A DNA stretch of 64,000 nt, from positions 1,736,001-1,800,000 of the forward strand of contig NZ_CP059154.1 in assembly GCF_013456555.2 (NCBI RefSeq). The letters are read 5' to 3'. The notes under the pieces are model-generated. The model made no database searches and was not told the origin of the DNA. It saw only the letters and a program-made list of their open reading frames with translations. Positions within the stretch are counted from its first letter, which is position 1. Each line of letters starts with the position of its first letter. The stretch is from Natrinema zhouii (lineage in GTDB: Archaea > Halobacteriota > Halobacteria > Halobacteriales > Natrialbaceae). Shown piece after piece: positions 8,687 through 17,258 of the stretch. The position numbers and the translations under genes were made by a program.

Positions 8687-10398
8687 GTTCCGACGGCGAC
8701 GCTGACGGAGACGCGATCGACGTGCCGGAATCCGACGCGATCAGTCCCTATACGCTCCAGCGCGAGGAAGCGAGCGAAACGCGACACGCCTTCTGGGCGG
8801 ATACAGTTGCGGATCGGGTAGAAAAGCGGAATCCGAACGAACCGATCGTCGTCAAGGGCGGCATCTCGCCCTCCGGCGTCCCCCACCTCGGCAACGTCAA
8901 CGAAATCATGCGCGGCTACTTCGTCGCCGAGGTGCTGCGCGACCGGGGCCACGAGGTCCGGCAGGTCTTCACCGCCGACGACCGCGACCCCCTCAGAAAG
9001 CTCCCGCGGACCCTCTGTGACCTCGAGGGTAACCTCGTCGATCTCGGCGAAGTCGACGCCGGTGCGCTCGGCCGTAACCTCGGCGCGCCCTACACCGATA
9101 TCCCCGATCCCTTCGGCTGCTGTGACTCCTACGGCGACCACTTTGCGACGATCATTCAGAACAGCGCCGACGCCGTCGACGTGCCGATCGATCTCGTCTC
9201 CAATACAGAACTGTACGAGTCCGGCGAGTTCGAGGCGGTTACGCGGTTCGTCCTCGAGCACCGGGAGCGCGCACGCGATGTCCTCTCGAAGTATCAGGAC
9301 AAAGTTGACGCGAACGGCGACTACATCCCGTTCAACCCGATCTGCGAGGAGTGTGGCAAGATCACGGAAACGGTGACGAGCGTCGATCTGGACGCGGGAG
9401 AGGCTGGTACCGTCGACTATGAGTGTACCGACATGGACGCGGGCAACCAGACCATCGACGGCTGCGGTCACGAGGGCACGGCAACGCTGCGCGAGGGCAA
9501 ACTCCCCTGGCGCTTCGAGTGGCCCGCCCAGTGGCAGCTCCTCGGCGTCGACTTCGAACCCTTCGGCAAGGACCACGCCGAGGGCTCCTGGCCCAGCGGT
9601 CAGGACGTCGCCCGGAACGTTCTCGAGATCGAGCCGCCGGTCCCGATGGTCTACGAGTGGTTCACCCTCGAGGGGGAGCCCTTTTCCTCCTCGGAGGGGA
9701 ACGTCATCCTCGTCTCCGACGTGCTGGAACTGCTCGAGCCCGAGGTCCTGCGCTACTTCTTCGCGAAGGACCCCGCGAAGGCGCGGGACTTCAGCATCGA
9801 ACGCCTCGATCAGCTGGTCGACGAGTTCGACCGGCTCGAGGCGATTTACTTCGGCGAGATCGAAGGCAGCGAGGACGAGCGGGCGTTCGCCGAACGCGTC
9901 TACCCCTTCGTCGTTGAGGAACCGCGCGAAGAGCGCATTCGGCTCCCCTACACCTTCGCCGCCGTACTCGGGATGACCGACGATCCCGACCTGCGCGAAG
10001 AAATCGCGCGTCGCGAAGGACATATTCCCGAGGACGCGCCCGAGTGGGCCGTCGAAGGGGCGCTCGAGCGCGTCGAGCAGGCCCGCAACTGGGCGCGCCG
10101 GACGGGCAACGAGTTCGATTACGAACTCAAGCGCAGCGAGATCCCCGACCACGAGTTCGACGCGGACACCGAGGCCGCGCTCGCGGAACTGGCCGACTTC
10201 ATCGAGGCGGGTCACGACCCCGACGAAATTCAGGGCGAAATTTACGAGACCGCAAGACGCCACGACGTCGACGTCGGTGACTTCTTCGCGGCGGGCTACC
10301 GGCTGTTCTTCGACGAGGAGCAGGGACCGAAGCTCGGCTCCTTCCTCGCGAAGGTCGACCGGGAGTTCGTCGTCGGCCGGCTACGCCGAGAGCGGTGA
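8683..10398 (+). CDS. lysS: Lysyl-tRNA synthetase, class I
   Basis: A 571-residue class I synthetase that charges tRNA-Lys, the archaeal alternative to the class II enzyme. The HIGH-like motif GVPHLGN lies at about 65-71 and the KMSKS equivalent SSSEGN at about 336-341. Between them is a zinc-finger-like insertion with CEECGK and later a CGHEGT turn. The C-terminal half is the all-helical anticodon-binding cage. The family extension at the N-terminus is a short acidic leader. It is translationally coupled to pyrH. Confidence 0.95.
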   Translation: MSSDGDADGDAIDVPESDAISPYTLQREEASETRHAFWADTVADRVEKRNPNEPIVVKGGISPSGVPHLGNVNEIMRGYFVAEVLRDRGHEVRQVFTADDRDPLRKLPRTLCDLEGNLVDLGEVDAGALGRNLGAPYTDIPDPFGCCDSYGDHFATIIQNSADAVDVPIDLVSNTELYESGEFEAVTRFVLEHRERARDVLSKYQDKVDANGDYIPFNPICEECGKITETVTSVDLDAGEAGTVDYECTDMDAGNQTIDGCGHEGTATLREGKLPWRFEWPAQWQLLGVDFEPFGKDHAEGSWPSGQDVARNVLEIEPPVPMVYEWFTLEGEPFSSSEGNVILVSDVLELLEPEVLRYFFAKDPAKARDFSIERLDQLVDEFDRLEAIYFGEIEGSEDERAFAERVYPFVVEEPREERIRLPYTFAAVLGMTDDPDLREEIARREGHIPEDAPEWAVEGALERVEQARNWARRTGNEFDYELKRSEIPDHEFDADTEAALAELADFIEAGHDPDEIQGEIYETARRHDVDVGDFFAAGYRLFFDEEQGPKLGSFLAKVDREFVVGRLRRER

Positions 10399-10462
10399 GT
10401 CGGCCCAGAGCGTCGGTTGATAGACAAAAGCCATTTGAGAACGCCGCCCAGAGATACTATCG

Positions 10463-12304
10463 ATGGATCACGGTCTCTTCGCCTTCGTTTCGCCCCCCGC
10501 AATCTACGGATCGGAACTCCTGACGTGGGTTCTGCTCGGTCTCTTGCTCTACTGGCTCGCGGTCGTCGGACTCCGAAACGGCGGCTATCTCCCCGACTAC
10601 ATCGGCACGCAAGGGCCGATTCTCACCTTCCACACCAAACGCGGCCGAGTGCTCCTCGACCGGCTCGCCCGTCCGAAACGGTTCTGGCGGGCGTGGTCGA
10701 ACCTCGGCGTCGGCATCGCGCTGGTCGTGATGGTGGCCATGTTCGCGTTCCTCGTTCAGGCGGCGATCTCCTCGCTTTCGACGCCACAGATGGCGAATTC
10801 CGCGGTTCGACAGCCGCGCAACGTCCTCGTCATCCCCGGGGTTAACGACTTCCTGCCGCTGGCGGCGACGCCCGGAATCGTCTTCGGGCTGCTCGTCGGA
10901 CTCGTCGTTCACGAGGGCGGCCACGGACTGCTCTGTCGCGTCGAAGACATCGATATCGACTCGATGGGCGTCGCGATGCTCGCCGTCCTTCCCGTCGGCG
11001 CGTTCGTCGAACCCGATCACGAGAGCAGCAAGTCCGCGTCCCGCGGCGGACAGACGCGGATGTTCGCCGCCGGCGTGACGAACAATTTCGCGATTACGAT
11101 CCTCGCCTTCGCCCTGCTGTTCGGTCCGGTCGTCGGCGCGATCGGCGTCGCACCCGGTGCCGCCGTCGGCGGTGTGGCACAGGACTCCCCCGCGGCCGAC
11201 GCGGGAATCGAACCGAACGACCGCATCACGGCGATCAACGACACGGCAGTCGAGGGCAACGACGACCTCGCGGACCAACTCGAGGCCGTCGACGGCGAGC
11301 GAGTAGCCGTCGAACTCAACGGTGAGGAAACGGTGCCGGTCGACAGGACGCTGATCGTGACCGCGGCGATGGACGACGGCCCCACGGGGCTCTCCGCCGG
11401 TGACGAGATTCGCGCGGTCAACGGCCAGACGGTCGCGACCGAGCGCGGCTTCTTCGACGCCGTCGGCGACGACGAACGAGTTACCCTGACGATCGAACCC
11501 GCGGACAGCGAAGAGCGGGTCGAACGGGAGGTGACGATCGGGGCTGCGGTCTCGGTCGTCGAAGACGAACCGCTCGAGGGCGAAACCGGCCCGACTGACG
11601 AGACGTTCGTCATCACCCGCTTCGACGGCGAGCGGGTGCACAGTTACGAGGATCTCGCACCCCTGCTGGCGGACACCGAGCCGGACCAGCAGGTCAACGT
11701 GACGGGCTACATCGGCGACGAACGGCAGACGCACACCGTCACCCTCGACGAGAACCCGCGGTCCGACAGCGGGTTCCTCGGGATTCAGCCGCATCCGGGG
11801 ACGTCCGGCATCACCGTCAGCGACATCGGCGTCCAGCTCTATCCCGCCGACGAGTATCTGGGACTGCTCGGCGGGGACGGCGAGACGCGATTCGGCGGTA
11901 TCACTGACACCTTCCTCGGAAAGATGGGGATCGCAATCATGTTGCCGGTGATCGGCGTCGGCGGCATCTTACCGTTTAACTTCGCCGGGTTCACCGGTGG
12001 AATCCAGAACTTCTACGAGGTGCAGGGCGCGCTCGGCGCGTTCGGGGACGGGTTCGTCTTCCTGCTGGCGAACCTCCTGTTCTGGACCGGCTGGATCAAC
12101 ATTCAGCTCGGCTTCTTCAACTGCATCCCGGCATTCCCGCTCGATGGCGGACACATCCTCCGAACGAGCACCGAGGCGATCGTTTCGCGACTGCCCGTCA
12201 ATGCGACCCGGGGCATGGTTCGTCTGGTGACGACCACGGTCGGCGTGACGATGCTCGTCAGCTTCGTCATGATGCTGTTCGGACCGCAACTGTTCTCGGG
12301 CTGA
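10463..12304 (+). CDS. Site-2 protease family metalloprotease with PDZ domains
   Basis: A 613-residue membrane protein. After an N-terminal membrane segment (21-38) and another near 82-103, the zinc motif HEGGH is at 150-154. Residues from about 230 carry a PDZ domain (AADAGIEPNDRITAIND), followed by a second PDZ-like unit (GLSAGDEIRAVNGQTV) and a third degenerate stretch before about 450. The second active-site motif FNCIPAFPLDGGH lies near 552-564, followed by more membrane helices. This insertion of PDZ units between the two catalytic motifs is the RseP-like layout. It is the second site-2 protease in the window and begins shortly after lysS, probably with its own promoter. Confidence 0.88.
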   Translation: MDHGLFAFVSPPAIYGSELLTWVLLGLLLYWLAVVGLRNGGYLPDYIGTQGPILTFHTKRGRVLLDRLARPKRFWRAWSNLGVGIALVVMVAMFAFLVQAAISSLSTPQMANSAVRQPRNVLVIPGVNDFLPLAATPGIVFGLLVGLVVHEGGHGLLCRVEDIDIDSMGVAMLAVLPVGAFVEPDHESSKSASRGGQTRMFAAGVTNNFAITILAFALLFGPVVGAIGVAPGAAVGGVAQDSPAADAGIEPNDRITAINDTAVEGNDDLADQLEAVDGERVAVELNGEETVPVDRTLIVTAAMDDGPTGLSAGDEIRAVNGQTVATERGFFDAVGDDERVTLTIEPADSEERVEREVTIGAAVSVVEDEPLEGETGPTDETFVITRFDGERVHSYEDLAPLLADTEPDQQVNVTGYIGDERQTHTVTLDENPRSDSGFLGIQPHPGTSGITVSDIGVQLYPADEYLGLLGGDGETRFGGITDTFLGKMGIAIMLPVIGVGGILPFNFAGFTGGIQNFYEVQGALGAFGDGFVFLLANLLFWTGWINIQLGFFNCIPAFPLDGGHILRTSTEAIVSRLPVNATRGMVRLVTTTVGVTMLVSFVMMLFGPQLFSG

Positions 12305-12407
12305 TCGGGACGCCTCAAATCCGCGCACCGAATCGCTCGAATCCGCTCGAGCGATGACCGAATCCCTCGAGTGCTGCGTCGAACGAGCGCGAACCGTCGT
12401 CGTCTCC

Positions 12408-12932
12408 TCAGTCTTCCAAATCGACGCCGTGGCGCTCGGAGAACTCTTCGGGCGTCTCCTCGAGGCGCTCGAACTCGGTCTCGAAGTAGTGTTCGTGGTG
12501 ACGGACGACCTGTTCGACGACCCAGTGGCTGAACGCCTCGTCGAACCGCCACTCGCCGTCCATCTCGGGGATTTCGAACCGGTCGTCGGTCGAGAAGGCC
12601 GCGTAGACGTGGAAGAAGCCGAGAATGACGTCCGCGAAGTCTCGGGCCTTTTCCGACCCGGTTTCGCGGCGCTCCTCGAGTTCGCCGCGGCCGTCCTCGG
12701 TGAGTTCGAAGTACTTTCGATCGGGTTCGTCCTCGCGCTCGATGCGCTCGGCCCAGCCCTTCTCCTCGAACTTGTAGAGGATCGGATACACCGAGCCGTA
12801 CGATGGCTCCCAGTGACCGCCGCTGATCTCGCGGATCTCCTTGAGGATCTCGTAGCCGTATCGAGGTTTCTCCTCGAGAAGCTCGAGCACGAGGTAGGCG
12901 ATGAGTCCTTTCGGCGGCCCACTTTTCCGCAT
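12408..12932 (-). CDS. PadR-family transcriptional regulator
   Basis: A 174-residue regulator. The winged helix occupies about residues 8-85, with the family hallmarks GLIAYLVLELL, RYGYEILKEI, the recognition region SYGSVYPILYKFEEKGW and a wing ending in KYFELTEDG. A helical C-terminal dimerisation arm (about 90-160) ends in an acidic tail. It converges on the membrane protease gene. PadR proteins repress by binding inverted repeats when no ligand is bound; the target here is unknown. Confidence 0.88.
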   Translation of the reverse strand: MRKSGPPKGLIAYLVLELLEEKPRYGYEILKEIREISGGHWEPSYGSVYPILYKFEEKGWAERIEREDEPDRKYFELTEDGRGELEERRETGSEKARDFADVILGFFHVYAAFSTDDRFEIPEMDGEWRFDEAFSHWVVEQVVRHHEHYFETEFERLEETPEEFSERHGVDLED

Positions 12933-13100
12933 ATACGTCGTGGATAAAACGGACGCACGTAAAGGGTTTCGGTCGCGCTCGAGACGGGCGGCTCAGGGCC
13001 TGGGACCCGAACAGCGGCGGTTCCCAGCCGATGGGTGAACGACGGGGTCAAGCCGATCGAAACCCGGTGCTTCTTAGCGCCCCCGTCCCAACCGACGGAC

Positions 13101-14627
13101 ATGGAACGACGACGACCGCCACAGACCGAAGAGGGCTGGTACGTCCTCCACGACTTCCGGTCGATCGACTGGGACGCCTGGCGAAACGCGCCCGAGCGAC
13201 GGCGCTCGCAGGCGATCGAGGAAGGAATCGATTACCTCGCGTCCAGCGAGGCCGTCGACGATGCAGCCGAGGGCGAGTCGGCGACGTTCGCGGTGCTCGG
13301 CCACAAGGCCGACCTGCTCGTGCTCCACCTGCGACCGACGCTCGCCGATATCGACACGCTCGAGCGCCGGTTCGAACACACCGCGCTCGCCGAGTTCACC
13401 GAGCGGGCCGACTCCTACCTCTCGGTGACGGAGGTCTCGGGCTACATGTCCGAGGACTACTTCGACGAGGATGCGGAGGTCGAAGACACCGGTCTGGCGC
13501 GCTACATCGAGTCCCGGCTCACGCCGGAGATCCCCGACAGCGAGTTCCTGAGCTTCTATCCGATGGACAAACGTCGCGGCCCGGAGGACAACTGGTACGA
13601 CCTGCCCTTCGACGAACGCGCGGAGCACCTGTCTTCGCACGGCGACATCGGTCGAGAGTACGCCGGCCGCGTCACGCAGATCATCTCCGGCAGCGTCGGT
13701 CTCGACGACTTCGAGTGGGGCGTGACGCTGTTCGCAGACGATCCGACCGACGTGAAGGAACTCCTCTACGAGATGCGCTTCGATCCCTCGAGTTCCCGCT
13801 TCGCCGAGTTCGGCCGATTTCTCTCGGCCCGGCGCTTCCCGCCCGAACACCTCGGTGCGTTCCTCGCGGGCCAGCCGGTTCCACAGGAGGGCGACACCGA
13901 GAGCGCCCACGGCGAGCACGGTCACCCACACGCCGAGAGCGACTCCGACGGCCAGCATCACGGAGACTCGAGTTCGGACGGCCACCACGACGGCTCCGGC
14001 GGTCCTCACGGCGACGATGGTGACGAGGACGAAGACGTTCGCAGCGAACTCGAGGAACTGGGCGTCTACGCGGGCCAGCCACACGGCGAGGACGTCCACG
14101 CGGTCGTGCTCTACTCCGCGGCCGATCCCGACGAACTGTTCGAGGAGGTCGACGGGCTGCGGGGGAACTTCGACCACTACGATACGCACGTGAAGACGGC
14201 CGTCTACGAGCCTCGAGATGGCGGCAATGACGCGGAGACCGCGATCGTCAGCCTCTGGGACACCGAACGCGCCGCGAACACGGCCGCCGGGTTCCTCGCA
14301 GATCTCCCCGATATCGTCCGGCAGGCCGGCGACGACGAGGGCGATTCCTGGGGCACGATGGGGATGTTCTACACGGTCAAGCCCGAGCATCGCGGTGACT
14401 TCACCGGCGCGTTCGAGGACGCCGCCGGCCTGCTCGCGGAGATGGACGGCCACCGCAAGACGGACCTGCTGATCAACCGCGAGGACGAGAACGACATGTT
14501 CATCGCCAGCCGCTGGGACTCCCGCGAGGACGCCATGCAGTTCTTCCGGAGCGACGCCTTCTCGGAGGCCGTCGAGTTCGGCCGCGACGTCCTCGTCGAC
14601 CGACCGCGACACGTCTTCCTGGCCTGA
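13101..14627 (+). CDS. PitA-like heme-binding protein: chlorite dismutase-like domain, His-rich linker, ABM domain
   Basis: A 508-residue protein with three parts. Residues 1-250 are a chlorite dismutase/HemQ-like domain (EGWYVLHDFRSIDW, FYPMDKRRG and WYDLPFDER are typical). Residues 265-315 form a linker very rich in His, Asp, Ser and Gly. Residues 320-508 hold an antibiotic-biosynthesis-monooxygenase-like (ABM) ferredoxin fold. This is the layout described for haloarchaeal PitA. The Cld/HemQ domain may bind heme or act in coproheme decarboxylation; the linker could bind transition metals. The ATG at 13101 was chosen over upstream codons because the domain begins there. Confidence 0.82.
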   Translation: MERRRPPQTEEGWYVLHDFRSIDWDAWRNAPERRRSQAIEEGIDYLASSEAVDDAAEGESATFAVLGHKADLLVLHLRPTLADIDTLERRFEHTALAEFTERADSYLSVTEVSGYMSEDYFDEDAEVEDTGLARYIESRLTPEIPDSEFLSFYPMDKRRGPEDNWYDLPFDERAEHLSSHGDIGREYAGRVTQIISGSVGLDDFEWGVTLFADDPTDVKELLYEMRFDPSSSRFAEFGRFLSARRFPPEHLGAFLAGQPVPQEGDTESAHGEHGHPHAESDSDGQHHGDSSSDGHHDGSGGPHGDDGDEDEDVRSELEELGVYAGQPHGEDVHAVVLYSAADPDELFEEVDGLRGNFDHYDTHVKTAVYEPRDGGNDAETAIVSLWDTERAANTAAGFLADLPDIVRQAGDDEGDSWGTMGMFYTVKPEHRGDFTGAFEDAAGLLAEMDGHRKTDLLINREDENDMFIASRWDSREDAMQFFRSDAFSEAVEFGRDVLVDRPRHVFLA

Positions 14628-14737
14628 CGCTGCCGGCGCAGCCTCTCCGCGACGGGTCGCCAATCGCCCGTCACAGGAGCAGGTTACTCTCACCGGTAGC
14701 GACACGTGTTGGTAGGTCCCGTTCATAGATCAGTGCC

Positions 14738-16063
14738 ATGAGCGCAACTCAGGAATCGACGGTACGATCTGCCTGGAACCGGTATCGGTCCGTCCCAATC
14801 GTCTACCGCATCGCGGTCGCGTTCGCCCTCGGGACTGCAGTCGGCGCGATCGTCGGTGAGCGAGCCGGCGTCCTCAACCCACTGGGCGACCTCTTCTTGC
14901 GCTTGCTCGAGATGCTGATCATCCCACTGATCGTCTTTACCCTGTTAGGCGGGATGCGCAAGCTGACACCGTCGAAACTCGGCAAGGTCGGTGGCCTCAC
15001 CGTCGCTCTCTACGCCGCGACGACAGCGGTCGCGGCCGTGATCGGTCTCGCGGTCGCGAATCTGTTCAATCCGGGGACGGCCGTGGAGTTTACCGGTGGC
15101 GAGGCGCAGGAAGCACAGCCGCCGTCCGTCTCGGAAGTTGTCCTCGGCATCGTCCCGGAGAACCCGCTGGCGGCGATGGTCGAGGGAAATATCCTCGCGA
15201 CGATCTTCGTCGTAATCGTCTTCGGACTGGCGCTAACGATGGTCCGCGAGTCGGCAACCGAGGATTCGATCGCGGGCGCAATCGACGGCTTCTTCGCATT
15301 CGTCGACGCCGGCACCGAGGCGCTGTTCAAGATCGTCTGGGGCGTCATGGAGTACGGCGTGATCGGCGTCTTCGCGCTGATGGCGGCCGCCATCGGCACT
15401 GAAGGGCTGGGCGCAATCGTCCAGCTCGGCGCGCTCGTTGCTGTCATCGCGGTCGGGGTCACGATTCACATGACGGTTACCTATCTCGGCGTAATGACCC
15501 TGGGCATCCTCGGGCAGTCACCGCTGGCGTTCCTGCGCGGCGCGAAAGACGCCATGGTGACGGCCTTTACGATCCGCTCCTCGAGTGGTACCCTACCGGT
15601 GACAATCGCTGACGCGGAGACAAATATGCGGATCGACGAGTCGGTCTATGGCTTCGGACTGCCCCTCGGCGCGACAATTAACATGGACGGGGCGGCGATC
15701 AGGCAGGCTGTGACGGTCGTCTTCGCCGCGAACATGGTCGGCGTCTCGTTGGGGCTAGCCGATCAGGTACTCGTCCTTGCGACTGTAATCCTGATCAGCA
15801 TCGGCACAGCCGGCGTCCCCGGTGCCGGCCTGATCATGCTCACCGTCATCCTGAGCGCCGTCGGGCTTCCCCTCGAGATCGTCGGATTTGTCGCGGGCGT
15901 CGATCCGATCCTCGGCCGGATTGCAACGACGAACAACGTGACCGGCGATCTCGCCGTCGCATCGGTCGTCGGCAAGTGGACCGACGGAATCGATCTCTCC
16001 GGGGGCGTCTGGAGCGACGGTTCGAAGACGGATACCGACCAACCCGTCGCGGTAACCGACTGA
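14738..16063 (+). CDS. Dicarboxylate/amino acid:cation symporter (DAACS family)
   Basis: A 441-residue membrane protein of the GltP/DctA/GLT family that moves acidic amino acids or C4-dicarboxylates with Na+ or H+. Eight or so hydrophobic segments are visible. The hairpin-1 serine-rich motif SSSGTLPVT is near residue 281 and the NMDGAA ion-binding motif near 316, followed by the GTAGVPGAGLIM hairpin-2 region. Length is standard. An acidic tail follows the last segment. It ends two bases before the stop of the small membrane protein on the other strand. Confidence 0.92.
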   Translation: MSATQESTVRSAWNRYRSVPIVYRIAVAFALGTAVGAIVGERAGVLNPLGDLFLRLLEMLIIPLIVFTLLGGMRKLTPSKLGKVGGLTVALYAATTAVAAVIGLAVANLFNPGTAVEFTGGEAQEAQPPSVSEVVLGIVPENPLAAMVEGNILATIFVVIVFGLALTMVRESATEDSIAGAIDGFFAFVDAGTEALFKIVWGVMEYGVIGVFALMAAAIGTEGLGAIVQLGALVAVIAVGVTIHMTVTYLGVMTLGILGQSPLAFLRGAKDAMVTAFTIRSSSGTLPVTIADAETNMRIDESVYGFGLPLGATINMDGAAIRQAVTVVFAANMVGVSLGLADQVLVLATVILISIGTAGVPGAGLIMLTVILSAVGLPLEIVGFVAGVDPILGRIATTNNVTGDLAVASVVGKWTDGIDLSGGVWSDGSKTDTDQPVAVTD

Positions 16064-16065
16064 AC

Positions 16066-16251
16066 TTAGATCCGGTCCGACTCCGTCGGATCGTAGAAGA
16101 AGTAGGCCACGATCCCTGCCAGTCCGAACGCCAGCGTCACGAACGGCCACTTGCCGGGGTCGCGATCGGTCGCGAACGCGTGGACGGTGACGAAAATCGC
16201 GAACCCGATGTGGCCGACGAGTGTCGCGGCGAGAAACGCCTGAAATTCCAT
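16066..16251 (-). CDS. Small two-helix membrane protein, unknown
   Basis: A 61-residue protein with two hydrophobic segments (about 4-25 and 36-53) joined by a short DRDPGKWP loop. I do not recognise a named function; similar short proteins are widely annotated as hypothetical membrane proteins in haloarchaea. The ATG at 16251 was chosen because the frame upstream runs into the structured repeat and encodes implausible sequence. It converges on the symporter with a two-base gap. Confidence 0.6.
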   Translation of the reverse strand: MEFQAFLAATLVGHIGFAIFVTVHAFATDRDPGKWPFVTLAFGLAGIVAYFFYDPTESDRI

Positions 16252-16345
16252 TACTGAGGGATTCGACGCGGCGATGAAAGCCGTTACGAAGCCATTCGGC
16301 GGAGCCACAACCAACAGCCGCAACAGTCGGTGCTGTGGCCGAGAA

Positions 16346-16477
16346 GGCGGCTCACCGTACTCGCGGTGAGTCGCCTGACCCGACGGAAGAGCAAGCTCTT
16401 CCGAGCGGCGAGGGACCAGAGGTCCCTCGAGCAGTCGGCGCGAAGCGCCGACGACCTCGCGGACGCAAAGCGTCCGC
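16346..16477. repeat. Array of five consecutive perfect or near-perfect hairpins
   Basis: Five stem-loops follow each other with short spacers: 16346-16375 (12-bp stem with one G-T pair), 16384-16403 (9 bp, loop AA), 16409-16429 (9 bp, loop AGA), 16434-16452 (8 bp, loop GAA) and 16459-16477 (8 bp, loop AAA). All stems differ in sequence but share size and very short purine-rich loops. They lie just upstream (plus strand) of the conserved core element at 16511. The function is unknown; a folded RNA, a protein-binding array or a recombinogenic element are all possible. Confidence 0.75.
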
Positions 16478-16510
16478 TCGACGGGGGAGGGCAGGCGGTT
16501 TACGAAACTC

Positions 16511-16679
16511 ACCGCGAGCGAGTGAAACGAGCGAGCGGGCCGACGACCGATGTGGACGGCGCTCTCGAGCGCCGGGAACGGAGGGAGGAGTGCTTTTGAT
16601 CGACCTTTTGCCGAGTGACGGCGCACCGTGCGGCAGCTACGCTGCCGTCGGTGCGAAACGAACGCAGTGCAAAAGGTCG
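16511..16679. repeat. Structured intergenic repeat, copy A
   Basis: A conserved core (16529-16554 and 16574-16597) also occurs at 28943-28967 and 28985-29007. Between the two core blocks is a variable 6-bp hairpin (16558-16573). After the second block comes an outer stem of 11 bp (16601-16611 with 16669-16679) enclosing a 14-bp inner hairpin (16622-16655). The outer-stem arms differ from copy B on both sides so that pairing is kept. The outer stem ends three bases from the stop codon of the minus-strand gene at 16683. Confidence 0.8.
16601..16679 (-). terminator. Large stem-loop at the 3' end of the DUF5611-like gene
   Basis: CGACCTTTTGC pairs with GCAAAAGGTCG around an inner stem (16622-16655). 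It follows the stop codon of the gene on the minus strand by three bases, as would a transcript 3'-end or terminator structure. The terminator role is inferred from position only; there is no clear T-tract after the stem. Confidence 0.45.
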
Positions 16680-16682
16680 GTG

Positions 16683-17066
16683 TTAGAAGTCGTGATCCGG
16701 ATCGTCTTCGACCGTCCGCTTCATCGATTCGCGACGGGACTTGGCGTCGCGACCGGTCGCCTCGAGCAGGAAGCTGTTTTTGGCGTCGACAGCGTCGCCC
16801 GCGGCCTCGAGTTCGTCAGGGCCGAGTTCGGTGGGGTCGCGCTCGTAGAACTCGACGGCAAGTTTGTCCTTTTTGCCGGAGTACTCGATGGTGCCGACGA
16901 CGACTTTCTCGAAGACGGGGTTGTCGGGCTCGCCGATCACGAAGAGGTCGTTGCCCTTGTACTCCTCGGTCCCCGTAATCGGGCCGAAGTAGTCAACGAC
17001 GGTCGACTCCATGTCCGGGATTCGCTCCTCGAGATATTCACCGCGGCGCATCTTGTACTCCTTCAT
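16683..17066 (-). CDS. Conserved archaeal protein, DUF5611-like
   Basis: A 127-residue soluble protein beginning MKEYKMRRGEYLEERIPD. It has alternating strands (VDYFGPITG, DLFVIGEP, VVVGTIEYSGKKDKLAVEFYERDP) followed by helices and a basic-acidic tail. I recall this pattern as the DUF5611 family of haloarchaea; no function is assigned. Its 3' end abuts the large stem-loop of repeat copy A, so its transcript may end in that structure. Confidence 0.7.
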   Translation of the reverse strand: MKEYKMRRGEYLEERIPDMESTVVDYFGPITGTEEYKGNDLFVIGEPDNPVFEKVVVGTIEYSGKKDKLAVEFYERDPTELGPDELEAAGDAVDAKNSFLLEATGRDAKSRRESMKRTVEDDPDHDF

Positions 17067-17258
17067 GGGTTGGGAGAAACACGGCGGACCGTTTACCTCT
17101 TTTCATAGGCAACGTTTCGGTCCGCTGACCGATTTCGGTGCTGGAACGGGCCGTTGAGACGGGTTACGGGGTGTTCAAACACGCTCGAGCGAGGACGCTG
17201 TCCGATCGACCTGTGGACGGGACCCGGTTAGCGAAGTAGCTGACGGCTCGTGGGGCGA

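Noticed and set aside
8662..10263. Long minus-strand frame opposite lysS
   Set aside because: The plus-strand frame holds every class I lysyl-tRNA synthetase motif; the antisense frame has none.
10457..11794. Long minus-strand frame opposite the PDZ protease
   Set aside because: No domain; the protease frame has both active-site motifs.
16346..16477. Possible CRISPR array
   Set aside because: Hairpin stems have unrelated sequences and no direct repeat, so there is no repeat-spacer structure.
16066..16626. Long frame covering the small membrane protein and the hairpin array
   Set aside because: Only the last 61 codons look like protein; the upstream part is the repeat and hairpins. The ATG at 16251 was used instead.
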